The notes beneath the pieces were generated by a model. That model did no database searches. It worked only from the letters and a program-made list of their open reading frames with translations, and was not told the DNA's origin. The position numbers and the translations under genes are program-made. Source: Lentinula raphanica (taxonomy: Eukaryota > Basidiomycota > Agaricomycetes > Agaricales > Omphalotaceae). From it: a stretch of DNA of 64,000 nucleotides. Shown here piece after piece: positions 43,625-54,805 of the stretch. The DNA lies in the NCBI GenBank assembly GCA_027919835.1, contig JANVFP010000052.1, forward strand, positions 62,001-126,000, given 5' to 3'. Position 1 is the stretch's first letter, and each line of letters starts with the position of its first letter.

Positions 43625-46600
43625 CTACACATTCTCAGCTGCATCTTGTTGAATTAGAAATATCATAGTCTCCATATTTCTCTGATATGCAGCTGTTTGC
43701 AATGCACTAGATCCACTTCCTTGAACATTAATATCTGCATTTTGCTGAATCAGGAATACCATGATTTCGAGATTTCTATGATGTGCAGCTGCATGCAATG
43801 CAGAATCATATTTACCTCCTTTTATATTGACATCTGCTCCTTGTTGAACCAGGAATGTCACAATTTCTAAATTTCCTGAATATGCAGCTGCCTGCAGTGC
43901 AGTTCCATATTTACCTCCCTTGATATTGACACTAGCACCTTGTTGGACTAAGAAAGTCACAATTTCTAAATTTCCCCAACATGCAGCTGCCTGCAATGCA
44001 GTACCATATTTACCTCTTTGAATATTAACATCTGCATGATGCTGAACCAGGAGTTTTACAATTTTTAAATTTCCCCAATATGCAGCTACCTGCAATGCAG
44101 TATCATATTCACCTCCTTGGATATTAACATCTGCATTCTGCTGAACCAGGAATTTTACAATTTCCCAACTTCTCTGATATGCAGCTCCCTGCAATGCAGA
44201 GCCATATTTATCTCCTTGGATATTGATGTCTGCATTATGCTGAACCAGAAGTTTCACAATTTCAAAGCTCCCCTGATATGCAGCTGCCTGCAATGCAGTA
44301 CTGTATTCACCTCCTTGGATATTGACCTCTGCAGATTGCTGAATCAAGAACTTTGTGATTTCTAAATTTTTAGAGAATGCTGCTGCCTGCAGTGCAGTTC
44401 CATATTTACCTCCCTGAAAATTGATGTTTGCATTTTTTGAGACTAGAAAAGTCACAATTTCCAGACTTCCCTGATATGCAGCTGCTTGCAATGCAGTTCC
44501 ATATACACCACCTTGAATGTTGACATCTGCATTATGCTGGACCAGAAAAGTTACAATTTCCAGACTCCCTTGATATGCAGCTGCTTGCAATGCAGTTCCA
44601 TATTTACCACCTTGAATATTGACATCTGCATTATGCTGAACCAAAAAAGTCACAATTTCTAGACTTCCCTGATATGCAGCTGCCTGCAATGCAGTATTAT
44701 ATTCACCTCCTGTGGCATTTACATTTGCATTATGCTGAACTAGAAAGGTTACAATCTCTAAACTTCTTTGATATGCAGCTACCTGCAATGCAGTGCCATA
44801 TTGACCTTCTTCAATTATATTGATTTCTGCCCCTTGCTTGACTAGAAATATTACAATTTCTAGATGCTTCCAATATGTAGCTGCATGCAATGCAGTACCA
44901 TATCTGCCTCCTTTGATATTGACATTTGCACCCTGGTGAATCAGCACTGTGACAATTTCTATACTTCCTGAATATACAGCTGCCTGTAATGCAGTACCAT
45001 ATTCACCTCCTTGAACATTTATATTGACTCCATTTTTGATAGAAAATATTACCAAATTCAGCTTTCTTTCAAGTGATGCTTGATAAAGCAATGAATTTAG
45101 AAGTTGGTTAATATTATTGAAGTCAGAAACATGCAAAGATATCCTATCATTCTCCTGCTGTTGCATCTGAAAAAATGCACTTGCTATGGCCATTATGAAT
45201 ATTTCTTTTTCATCTTTTATGTATTTCATATCTGTTTCCAAAAGATGAAACTTGAAGAGTTTTTCAATTACAAAGGCATTGTCATCATCATAGGCCTTTT
45301 GCAAGCAGCCCAGTCCAAGATTCATATCCAAAGGTTTCAAAAATGAATGTAGTATAGTGGCTGTTTCAAACCACTTGTGAATGATAATTTCCCAAATGTT
45401 CAATTCTGTATTTGTGATTCTGGAAAAGTTGTTCCATATAATAATTTCCAATGAATCAAGAGAATTTTGAAGTTCTTCTGTATAAATGTCAAGAGTTCTT
45501 GCTTGCTTGATCATTGGCAATTTTTCTTCAAAATATTGAAAAAGTCCATAAAGAGCCTGTGCCACCACCTGCTGTATTGACTCGTTTGATGAAAGTGTAC
45601 AAAGCCATGCCATACTATTTGCCAAAAGTGAATGCTGAATGTTATCAGATCTTAAATGCTCAACTTCAGCAGTCTTCAAGGATTTTGGTTGGAAAGCAGA
45701 GAAATCCCAATCAGATTCACAATCTAAGCCCTGAATCTTCCTGATGATTATCTTGATAAATTGCACAATCAGACTGATTTTATGGAGAATATATACCACT
45801 GGAATATGAAGCAATGGAATTCTGTAAGGACAGTCAAGCCAAATAGGAGGCAAAATAATACTTCCCAGATAGATAGTAAAAGCAATGCTTGTCACTATGA
45901 TTATAATCCAAGAAAGTGTGCTGTGTAACTCAGATACATAGAAGGATAGGCCAATCAGGAATAAAGCAAGAGATATATGAAGAATCAAGGGTAATATTCC
46001 TATAATCTGGGGAACTCTCCACTTGATTAATCCTCTATATCTGAAATGGCGAATCATAGTTTTTTCTTTTGCATTTCCTGAAGTGATTGTCTCATATGCT
46101 TGAAGCCACTGCTTGACTAGGACTGATAGAAGTGCAGTAGCAAGGGAGAGTGCTAGACTTGCAAAGAATAGACCATTGATCCAGATATCATTTATTTCAG
46201 GAGATCCATTTTGGAGATCCACTGGGGATTTGGGAATTGAATTAATTGTTGTCATATTTCCAGCAGCTCTCAATAGATCCACTTGCTCAATCAGAAGAAT
46301 AGCAGTGATTTTTCCATAATCAGGTTGCAAAGAAGATATTGTGACAATGACAAAAGATGTAACAACTGCAGAGAAAAGTGCAGCCTATAATCAAAATGAA
46401 TAAGCAATGAAGTCTAAATGAAAAAAAAAATATCATACAAAAACTAGAAGTGCATCAATTGTATCTCTGAAGCCTGTTATCATTTCAATATCATGAGTTC
46501 CTGCTTCATCAAGATATACCTTCCAGACTCGGGCATTATCATCTATTTCTTTACCTAAAGGATCAGGATCATATTTTGCCTCATAATCATAAGAATATTC

Positions 46601-46855
46601 TACTTCCAAGTCAAATATTTTGAATTTGACATATTTGATGAAAAGACTTACCAGTGTATAATGGTCGATAAGAATGAATGCCAAGATTTGGAGGGCTATA
46701 TTGATTCCAAAACTTGTTACCTCCAGAGTGGTTGAGATATTCTTGAGGTTGTTCTTTATTAGTTGCAGAAATCATTACAATTGAAAAAACTCACCAACAG
46801 CAGATACTGAAGAATGATTAGGAGCAGACTCTGTATTAAGTATACCTTCACTCAT
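43625..46855 (-). CDS. DUF6535-ankyrin repeat membrane protein 2
   Basis: Proposed exons on the minus strand: 46855-46795, 46753-46652, 46602-46439 and 46384-43625, about 1028 residues with all phases kept. It is a paralogue of the gene at 4330-8164, with the same four-exon layout and a third exon of the same length (164 bp). The DUF6535 part has YDPDPLGKEIDDNARVWK, DTIDALLVF, AALFSAVVTSFVI, KQWLQAYE, WRVPQIIGILPLILH and about four membrane helices. From about residue 540 there are about 15 ankyrin units of 33 residues. Several neighbours are nearly the same (AAAYQGSLEIVTFLVQHN three times), a sign of recent repeat expansion or homogenisation. The last unit is degenerate. The protein is probably membrane-bound with a cytosolic repeat array; the ligand is unknown. 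Confidence 0.88.
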
Positions 46856-47131
46856 CCTGATTTCTAGCAGAGGAGTTAAAATTCCCTTGGGGTAGTTAGT
46901 TCTGGTCACTAGAAGTTATTGCCAAAGTATTCAGTTGCATTAGTTTTGGGTCTGTTCTTATATCATTTTCTTTAATGCTGTGTAGTACACACTTAGAACC
47001 AATTCAGATCTATTCAATATAGAATCTCAAGTCTCACTGTGCAGGCATAGTTGGTTATGTTATGCATACTAAGCTTGAGATTCATGAAACTCATATTCTT
47101 GTTCATATCTATATACACACCAAGCCCATGT

Positions 47132-47214
47132 TTTGCTGCCACCATTACTACCACTACCATCTCTACTATCTCTATCATCTATACCATCTATATCATCTAT
47201 ATCATTTCTATTGG
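47132..47214. repeat. Trinucleotide repeat (ACC/ATC-type)
   Basis: A run of imperfect ACC, ACT and ATC triplets. The flanking sequence (a TATCTATA...CCAAGC stretch before the run) recurs before the second run at 47623, so the unit with its flank was duplicated. Confidence 0.7.
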
Positions 47215-47486
47215 CATTAGTACTAGAATGGCCACCGTTGGTGGCAAAGCCCTTGCTTGAGTCGGAGTGTGAGATACAGAGGAATAGAGCAGGATGAGTT
47301 AGAGTTTGGTTTCAAAAAACAGATACTAGACAACTAGCAGATTGATCATTGCTATGTAGGTAGACAATGGCCTGCAGACAGAAGGGAGCACAGAAGGAAG
47401 CACTCGAATGACACAGTTTGTTTATCCGATGTTTATGGAAAACAACTGAATTTAAGGAGGTGGAAAGCCCTTGACAAGCAAGGGAA

Positions 47487-47710
47487 CTACCGCCACTATT
47501 ACGACCACTGCCACTACTACTACTAACACTAACACTGCCACTGTCACCATTGAATACAACCAAAGTGGGAAAGATCACTCATATTCTTGTCCATACCTAT
47601 ATCCATTCCCAAGCTCATGTTTCAACATCACCATCACCACTACCACCATCACTATCTCCACTACTACCACCATTGCTACTGCTACTGCCACTGCCACTGC
47701 CACTACTGTC
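47487..47710. repeat. Trinucleotide repeats (ACT/CCA-type), two blocks
   Basis: Imperfect ACT and CCA triplets at about 47487-47550 and 47623-47710. Any peptide read from them (Thr-rich or Pro-rich) is an artefact of the repeats. Confidence 0.7.
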
Positions 47711-48261
47711 ATCCATATGTTTGTTACCTCCTTTTCAGAACTATACAAATGGACCCAGGGTACTAAGAGGAATGTGGAAAAAATGCAAGCAAAGTGGGAA
47801 AGATCTCAGAAAGGAGGATTGAATATATCCCTTCTGATCTTCTTCCTTTTAATGAGAAACACTAGTCCAGGTTCTCATCTGCTGTGAAGATGAATTGGGG
47901 AATGGAGGAGGTGAATACAGGTTGAAGGAGGGCATTGATTGACCAGGACTGGAAAACATTGCACAAGCCATCATTGTCATCGTCCATGAGTTACAAGTTC
48001 TACAGATGAGGTTTTGAGTTGCTTCTATGTAAAGGGTTTCCAATAATGATGTTCATTATTCAACAGTCAATGTTGGAAAAATAAGGTTGCTTACCTTCAA
48101 ATTCTGATTTTATTCTTCTCCTCCTTCCTAGTGAATGGCATGGGTACCCCAGGTCGGGTAGCTGATGCGGGTTGGGTCGGTTCAGCTTTCTGGGACCCGG
48201 GACCCGGTTGCTATACCCGGTGGCTGCCCTTCATGTTCTTACCCTCATCAGAGAGGTAGGC

Positions 48262-48530
48262 ATAAGTCATTGAGTTTTCACCCATCTCTCATAAAGAAAG
48301 GCTCATTATGATTGTTTCATCAGCCTCTATTTGTGCTTATTACTTGCATTTCAAACAGTTGGAGTGTTCTTCCTCAACAGCTCAATCTTGATCCACCAAG
48401 TACAAGGAGGCAGACATGGGTATACCTAGGTGAGTTTTCAACCATTTCTCATCAACAAGGGCTCATTATAATCGCCTCAGCAGTCACTCTTCACACATAT
48501 CATTCGCATTTCAAATGGTTGGACCAGGGG
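48262..48530. repeat. Pair of diverged tandem copies of about 100 bp
   Basis: GAGTTTTCACCCATCTCTCA... at 48267 is repeated as GAGTTTTCAACCATTTCTCA... at 48432. Both copies go on to GGCTCATTAT and a CATTTCAAA segment before GTTGGA. The spacing is about 165 bp. Confidence 0.6.
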
Positions 48531-49349
48531 GCCCCACATAAGCAGAAAACTGGGTATCGCAAAACCTGTTGGGGTCTGTTTGGTCAACGATGGCGATGCA
48601 CTTGCCGTGATCTAGCCGTGACTAAGCTGAAGGTAAGCCAAGTGTGGGCCATATTGCAAGTGAGGTGCAGCAGGAAATTGGACGAAACAAATTCAAAGTA
48701 AAGGAAGCAGAGGTTTGACTTTTGATTATATCAGAGAGGCTGAAAGGGCTCTCTTCGACACTGTTGTCCTAGAAATTACTCATGAAATCAGAAACTTTGC
48801 TGCTTGCATGCCCCATGAGTTATATCCAAGAAGATATTTCCTGTCCACTATATGATATCCAGCAGAGTCCAGTTCTAAGCACATAACTCAGTAAATTGAG
48901 CTAAGAGTGATCTGTCACCAGCCAGTACTCAATCCAGAGGCTAGAGCTGCTTGAATATTGTCTAATATTGTTGTCCATGCTCACAAGCCTTTCAATGACT
49001 GCTAAGTCAACCATGTTCCCATGTGTACCAGTTCCAGCTGATACCTCTCACAAGTTATAAGTTGTAACAGAGTTGACATCAATGAGCTTCCCATTCTCGC
49101 TGAAGACAGGAAATTAAAGGGTATTATTTCAATTTTCTAATGTTGTGAAACACAAACTGCAGTGGTATAGAAGGCCAAGAAGTAGTAGATGGCAGAACCA
49201 AAGGCATTAGATGGCAAGCTATTGATAGCCTTTGCTTTCTGGAGATGGACCACTGATCTCATCTGAATGGATTGTCATGGTCAGGTTGATATATGGAGAC
49301 TGATCATGCAGCTTTCCAGTAAGTTGTTGATGTTTTCATCTTGCTCTTC

Positions 49350-50376
49350 CATTAGGAAAAACACTTTAGGCCTAGGCAACTGTGAGTATCTTTGAGGCTC
49401 TCTAGAGGGCCTACATGCTTAGAAGAGCTAGAAAGCACTGAGGAAAATAGGCATTTCTTAGGCAACCTCAAAGAAATATACTTTGATCTGAGAGCACCTC
49501 AAGAAATGGCTCATTCCTAGAGACTCTGAAAGTGCCTCAATGGCCTAGGCTGCCCAGGTTACCCAGGTTACTAAACTGCTTTGTAGTGCTTTGAAGTGCT
49601 TTGACTCGGGTCTTTGAGGATCTTTGAGAGTCTTTGCAAAGCTTTGTAGCAGCTCTTTAACATAAAATTCAATGAAGAAAACATTATCCAAATAGGGAAT
49701 TACATAAGTGCATTGCAGAACTTTCTTGATCTGGAAGATACATGCATCAAAACTCCAATTGACAAACTTGACAAGATCTTATTTCAATGACATATTTGGC
49801 CTGCCACCGTGAACCATGTACAATCAAAAAGTTTGTCACCTGGTCAAAACACATATATAGCTATATTAACTACATATCTACATGTCATATATGTTATCAT
49901 ATCTCAATGAAGAACTTTATATATGATATTTATAGATTAAATTCTCTATATAATTTGGTAATTTAGATAGTACATTACAAATTCTTGTAATTATATGAGT
50001 CTTATGTCATATAATAATTAGAAATTACATAATACTAGAATATTAAATAAAATAGAATAGAATAGAATATAATGTAAAATAGAAAGAAGAGGAATAAATT
50101 GATTTTTATTCATATTATTTGCTTTTGAAAGCATCTCAAAGCACCACAAAGACACTCAAAGATCTTCAAAGATCCTCAAAGACATCCAAAGACCCTCAAA
50201 GATCCTGAAAGCACTTCAAAGTACCCCAAAGAATACCCAAGACTTTTAGGTGGCTGAAAGTGCCTAGGATTTGGGGGGTATCTTTGCAGGCTTTGGGGGC
50301 TCCAAAGCCTTGAAAGGCTCTAGGGGGCCTGAAAGCAGCTTTTAGTGGCTGAGGGCTCAGTACATTTTTCCTGATG
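49350..50376. mobile_element. CATCAGG-family MITE, copy 5, expanded
   Basis: The right end TTTTTCCTGATG is clear, with GATTTGGGGGGTATC inside it. The left end is probably CATTAGGAAAAAC at 49350. The inside is long because of an AT-rich block (about 49640-50110) that shares sequence with 599-700, including GTACAATCAAAAA. Both halves carry many CTTTGA / TCAAAG oligomers. The left boundary is uncertain. Confidence 0.55.
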
Positions 50377-50731
50377 AATGGTGTCATTGACTTCACGAAA
50401 TGGCAGCATAAGCTGTTCTGCCATTCATCTCTACAATTCTCAATCCAATTTTGCAGAGTCGAGGTATCTCTTTTCTGGTATAGGGCTCCCAGTGGTCGTA
50501 GAGCAAAGACTTGTTTGATGCTCTTTGCGTGAATAAGTCTGTGCAGGCTCTGAGCATTTTGACTGGTTGTATGTTCAGCGGAGTGTCTTCAATGAGCACT
50601 TCTTCCATGGTATGCTTCAATGAATCCATTATCCTTTGTGGTCTTCATGGTTTGTATATAGTACTCGGGAACATTGAGGGTTTCAACTTCCTTTGATGCG
50701 GCTATACTTTGAATATCATTGAGTGAGTGCA
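50377..50731. other. Coding-like relic between two MITEs
   Basis: On the minus strand, short overlapping frames (50393-50629 and 50589-50780) look like pieces of one old coding region broken by a frameshift. I do not recognise the protein. Confidence 0.3.
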
Positions 50732-50993
50732 CATCAGGAAAAATATTCTCATCTTTAGAGTCCCCAGAGATACCCCCCAATTCCTAGGTAGTCTCAGAGA
50801 GCCTAGAGTATCTGAGTTCTTTGAGGCTTCTAAAAATTCTCTAGGTGCTTTCTGGTGCTTTCAAATGCTTTCTGGATTTTTCAGGATCTCTAGGATGTTT
50901 TTTTAATTTTTCAAAGTCCACAAAAATGACTGGGCAGCCTAGGAATTGGGGGGTATCTCTAGGGACTCTAGAGTGAGAATATTTTTCCTGATG
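50732..50993. mobile_element. CATCAGG-family MITE, copy 6
   Basis: Ends CATCAGGAAAAATATTCTCA and complement, with CCCAGAGATACCCCCCAATT. It is very close to copy 3 at 2573-2814. CA flanks both sides (50730-50731 and 50994-50995). Confidence 0.85.
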
Positions 50994-52360
50994 CAGGGAT
51001 GTCACTGAATGTGAATCCGCTGACTCTGGTTCTCGAGATCCATATTCCATGTTGTTGCTCATCATCCCGATACACTCATAGTATTCGGAATATGGGTTGT
51101 AGTGTTCCTGCATAATTCCGATGTGTTCATCAGTCATGCATTTGTTATCAATGGGATCAACGCTGGGTCACCCTGGCAATGTCTGGGTTTTCCACACTCC
51201 CAACAAACTTTCATATTCTTGGTTTCTGGAGGTTGGCCTGGGACCTGAGGGTCTGGCATTCTCGCCCATTTCTCTGTTGGTTTATCTTGTTTTGGGGTAG
51301 TAGGTACCGGGACCTGGTAGCATCAATGGTCTATGATTTGTAGTTGTTCAGCAGCGATGGCCTTTGATTGCTCAAGCGGTAAGCTTTATTATTACTGCCT
51401 CAGTTATCATGCTCATTTCTCGTCTTGTTAGCATATAATTGCTTCAACAAGCCTGTCCTAGTCCTTCGGGATGCTGCATGCGCGAGTCTTTCCATAATAA
51501 GTCTACACGCAAATCCATTTCTTCTGAGTCCCATTTGATCGCAGTCAGAATTCATAACGATAACTGGAATTTGAAACTTCGAATCATCTCTCAACTCACG
51601 GTCAGACATGGTGTCAAGGGATACGCTTCTTGTCAACTGGTCCACATGATGCCTCATTTGATCTTCATATGAGAATGGCAGCGGTACTGTTTTCTGTACA
51701 GCTCAAGTTCTTTGTCTCCTATGAAGTTGCTTGCTATAGCATTTTCTGGATTTTCACGGGCAGTCACTGTGCTCATTGATACATATGCAATTATTCCTTG
51801 GTCTGATAACAATATTGTAGTTGATTTCAGCCGGAATTTTGGAGCTTGCAGTGATCATCTATGTATTTCTCGCTCATTTCAACTTGTATCACAATGTCGA
51901 AACTAAAGTTTTCAACACATTGCAACTTGAGCTCAGTGGCAAGTGCTATATGTTCACTTTTGGATGTCTGTGTAGCTAATGAGCCATTCATTGAATTAAT
52001 GCTGCTTCTGTCACATGATTGAGTGATAATCATTCTCTGAGCGCCGTTGACTCACAGCGTGCTCGTGTAACAATTCAATCACTATGTACGACATTCAGGG
52101 TTCAACGTGTGGCAAGGTGTCCACTGTCAAGTGACGGGCCCTACTTGCCAACATGCACTGGGGAAACTGGAAGTCCAGTCCTCACCGCTCGGTGATGGTC
52201 TTCAATCATTGCAGTCCAAGGCAGAGAGGCTCAATGGCACTGACTCTGTCTGGTTATATTCAACAGAACAGTCATCAAAGTTGATGACAGGCAGGTAGGT
52301 ATTGAGAATGTGATAGTACAAATTCACATACCTTGGATGGTTCATGGGACAATTATTATT
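50994..52360. other. Intergenic relic region
   Basis: No intact gene. On the minus strand near 51165-51215 a CWEC...H-C peptide loosely recalls a zinc knuckle, but the spacing is wrong. Other frames are short and unrelated to one another. Confidence 0.4.
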
Positions 52361-52558
52361 CATCAGGAAAAATGATCCTGGCTCCAAAGTCTTCTGAGAC
52401 ACCCCCCCAAAGCCTGGAGACACCAGAGATTTTGAAAGCACTTTGAGTTTCTCCAGGCATCCTCAAAGTGCTTTCAGATTCTCTGGAGCACTTCAAAGAT
52501 CTCAGGGCTTTTGGGGGGTGTCTCTAGAGTCTTTGGAGCTGAGATATTTTTCCTGATG
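52361..52558. mobile_element. CATCAGG-family MITE, copy 7
   Basis: Ends CATCAGGAAAAAT and complement, with GAGACACCCCCCCAAAGCC near the left end and TTTTGGGGGGTGTCTC near the right. TT flanks both sides (52359-52360 and 52559-52560). At 198 bp it is the shortest copy. Confidence 0.85.
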
Positions 52559-53218
52559 TTGTAGCAGGCATGAACAGATGACCGTGATGCTGAGTGCATG
52601 ATGCAATTCGGCCTCTAACACCACACTCAATTGATGTGGTTCAGGGCTAATGACATGGTGAGGTGGCAATTTAATAGATATATTGGGTGATACGCTACGA
52701 GAATTGACTGGTCATCCAGTGTTTCTTGGTGAATTCTCAAAACACAGTTCTACTCATCTCAACGGAGGGGCTCTCTGGCCTTCACTCGGTCTCAGTGCAC
52801 TCGATGGGATATTTGTCAAAGTTGACAGTGGGCTTGTATGTATTCGGAAGTGGGAAAATATAAGATTACCTACCTCCGGATTCTGAGTCTGCGACTGGAT
52901 TGTCCTTGTGGAGATCAGTGTATCAATGCAATGAAGTGACAACGAGCATGTTGATTCTGAGTGCGAGTAGAAGAGATGTTGTATATTGCGGCTTTGACTC
53001 TGTGAGTCCATGTAGTCGAGTATGCCAGACCCTGTGTTATATACCTCGGGGTATACCTAAAGGTTAGCTTTGTCCTATGTACAACAACTGCACGTTAAAA
53101 AAAGTGTCAAGGATCTTATCTCACCGGGCCCAGTGCCCAATACCTAATGTAGATGTCCGTAGGTACAGGCTAAGCAGGCAGTGGTAAGAGTAAAAGATAA
53201 AGAATGTTGCGAGGCTGA
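52559..53218. other. Intergenic, nothing recognisable
   Basis: Short frames only; no domain recognised. Confidence 0.4.
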
Positions 53219-53493
53219 CACTGCATGCACGACCAAATAAGTGGTCCAAAGTTATACTGAACTTATTTTGAATTCTCGGATAATGGGAAAATCCTAAGTA
53301 GTCCCACATATGGTGAAACTTATCTTAAACATATTTTGAAAAATGACCATATATGTAAACTTATGGTCAACTTTTGGTAGAAAATCTAATTAAGTTTACC
53401 ATATATGGTGCTACTTAGTATCTTCCCATTATTCAAGAGTTTAAGATAATTTCATCATAATCTTGGGCCACTTATTTGGTCGTGCATGCAGTG
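53219..53493. mobile_element. CACTG-ended palindromic MITE
   Basis: The ends are perfect or near-perfect inverted repeats: CACTGCATGCACGACCAAAT and complement. The whole 275-bp unit folds on itself with mismatches. TGA flanks both sides (53216-53218 and 53494-53496). CACTG/CACTA ends plus a 3-bp duplication are hallmarks of the CACTA (EnSpm) superfamily. No transposase. Confidence 0.8.
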
Positions 53494-54805
53494 TGATGGC
53501 CTTTATATACCAGAGTCCGTGTGAATAATGTCCGTAAACGAGAGTATGTTACCGTAAGGGTAAGGAGGCCTTACACAACCAAAGACAACCAAATTGCAAG
53601 ACTACCAAAAAGACCGGTCACATGGATAAGGGAGGGAGCCAGAAGGAGCGGGCAGCAGAGTAAGAGACTAGAGTCGAGAGAGGCATACAGAAAATGATGA
53701 GATTTATGGCTTTTTTTGAATTTCCTCTGGTGTTTTGTGCCACTGTTTCCCTCTGGAGGTCAACGGTGATTTGACCCATCATGATATGTATCGAATCGTG
53801 CTTTTTGTCATTCCGTTTGACGTCAGTGACTCCAGATGGCAAACATTCCTTCCTTCCTTCCTTGCAATCGGATTTTGCTTTCTATATGCTGATTTACATA
53901 CTACCGAACACCGACCTATCGAATCTCATCGATGTGCAACTCGAGGGCTGGGGCTCGAGAATCCAAGCGTATGTACCGCAGATAACCCAATGGTTCAAAC
54001 ACAGCTTCATTCTGTATATAGACGCTTACGACCTTTGTTAATGTGCTACAAGGGCGAATCTTCCGCTTCTCGGAGTCTGGATACACGACACTATGAGCTT
54101 TGCCGATAAGTAGCACGCAAGAGGAACTGCGTAGCTGAGGGTGTGTATTCGAGTCTATTCGAGTGAACCCCAACTTCAGAGCGCTTGGCGAGGCTTGGTC
54201 CCCTTCCTGAGGCTTCCTCATAACTCCACGGACCACGGCGCACGCAAGCCTGTGCGCAGCGATACCCAGGCTATACGGCCTGCGATAATTGCTCTTCTAG
54301 ATTTAGCGTGATCCGAGACTGTTTCATCCAATCATCACCAGATTAGATATCGTATCCTCTTCTGTTCTACCACTCTATCGAGGCTGAAGCGATATCCTCA
54401 CTCAGAGAGTTACATTTCGAGCAGTAAGTATGAACTCCTTTCCTGCTCGAGCCCACTTGAACCTTGTATCGGGCAATCCGACTCATCCCGAAATGGGATG
54501 AACGGGATGCACCCTCCGTCGGTCCTGCGATAATTATCTTGTAACCATCAGATGCTCCCTATCTTATAAGCGATGCCGCCTTATGCTATAAGACCCAACG
54601 GGACCTGAAAATTTGCTCCCCATAGAGCCTGGTGCTTTTTGATTCCCCCTCTCTTCGACTCGAACGTTACAGACTGTCTTCACCGGCTGGTCCGGCTGCA
54701 GATTTCAAGACTTACCACTCGACGATTGTTCAATCCAGTGAGTCGACAGCTTTTCCTCTGTCTGCCGATGTTTGACTGTTTTTCTCGCAGATTATCTTCT
54801 TCGCC
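53494..54805. other. Intergenic and upstream region of the secreted-protein gene
   Basis: No supported gene. The frame at 53735-54109 and its neighbours lack recognisable motifs. TATAAG occurs at about 54564 and 54592, upstream of the ATG at 54806, as core-promoter candidates. GC content rises from here to the right. Confidence 0.4.

Larger units (their letters stand above)
46856..49349. other. Intergenic with microsatellites and short duplications
   Basis: No supported gene. The frames at 47471-47887 and 48312-48701 are made mostly of simple-sequence or duplicated DNA. Sub-features are listed separately. A CCCGGGACCCGG-rich patch lies near 48190-48225. Confidence 0.5.

Noticed and set aside
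47471..47887. 138-codon Thr-rich ORF
   Set aside because: Driven by ACT/ACC microsatellites; no start context or domain.
48312..48701. 129-codon plus-strand ORF
   Set aside because: It covers two diverged tandem copies and has no recognisable domain.
51165..51215. Possible zinc knuckle on the minus strand
   Set aside because: CWEC then H-C has the wrong spacing for CX2CX4HX4C, and the surrounding frame is short.
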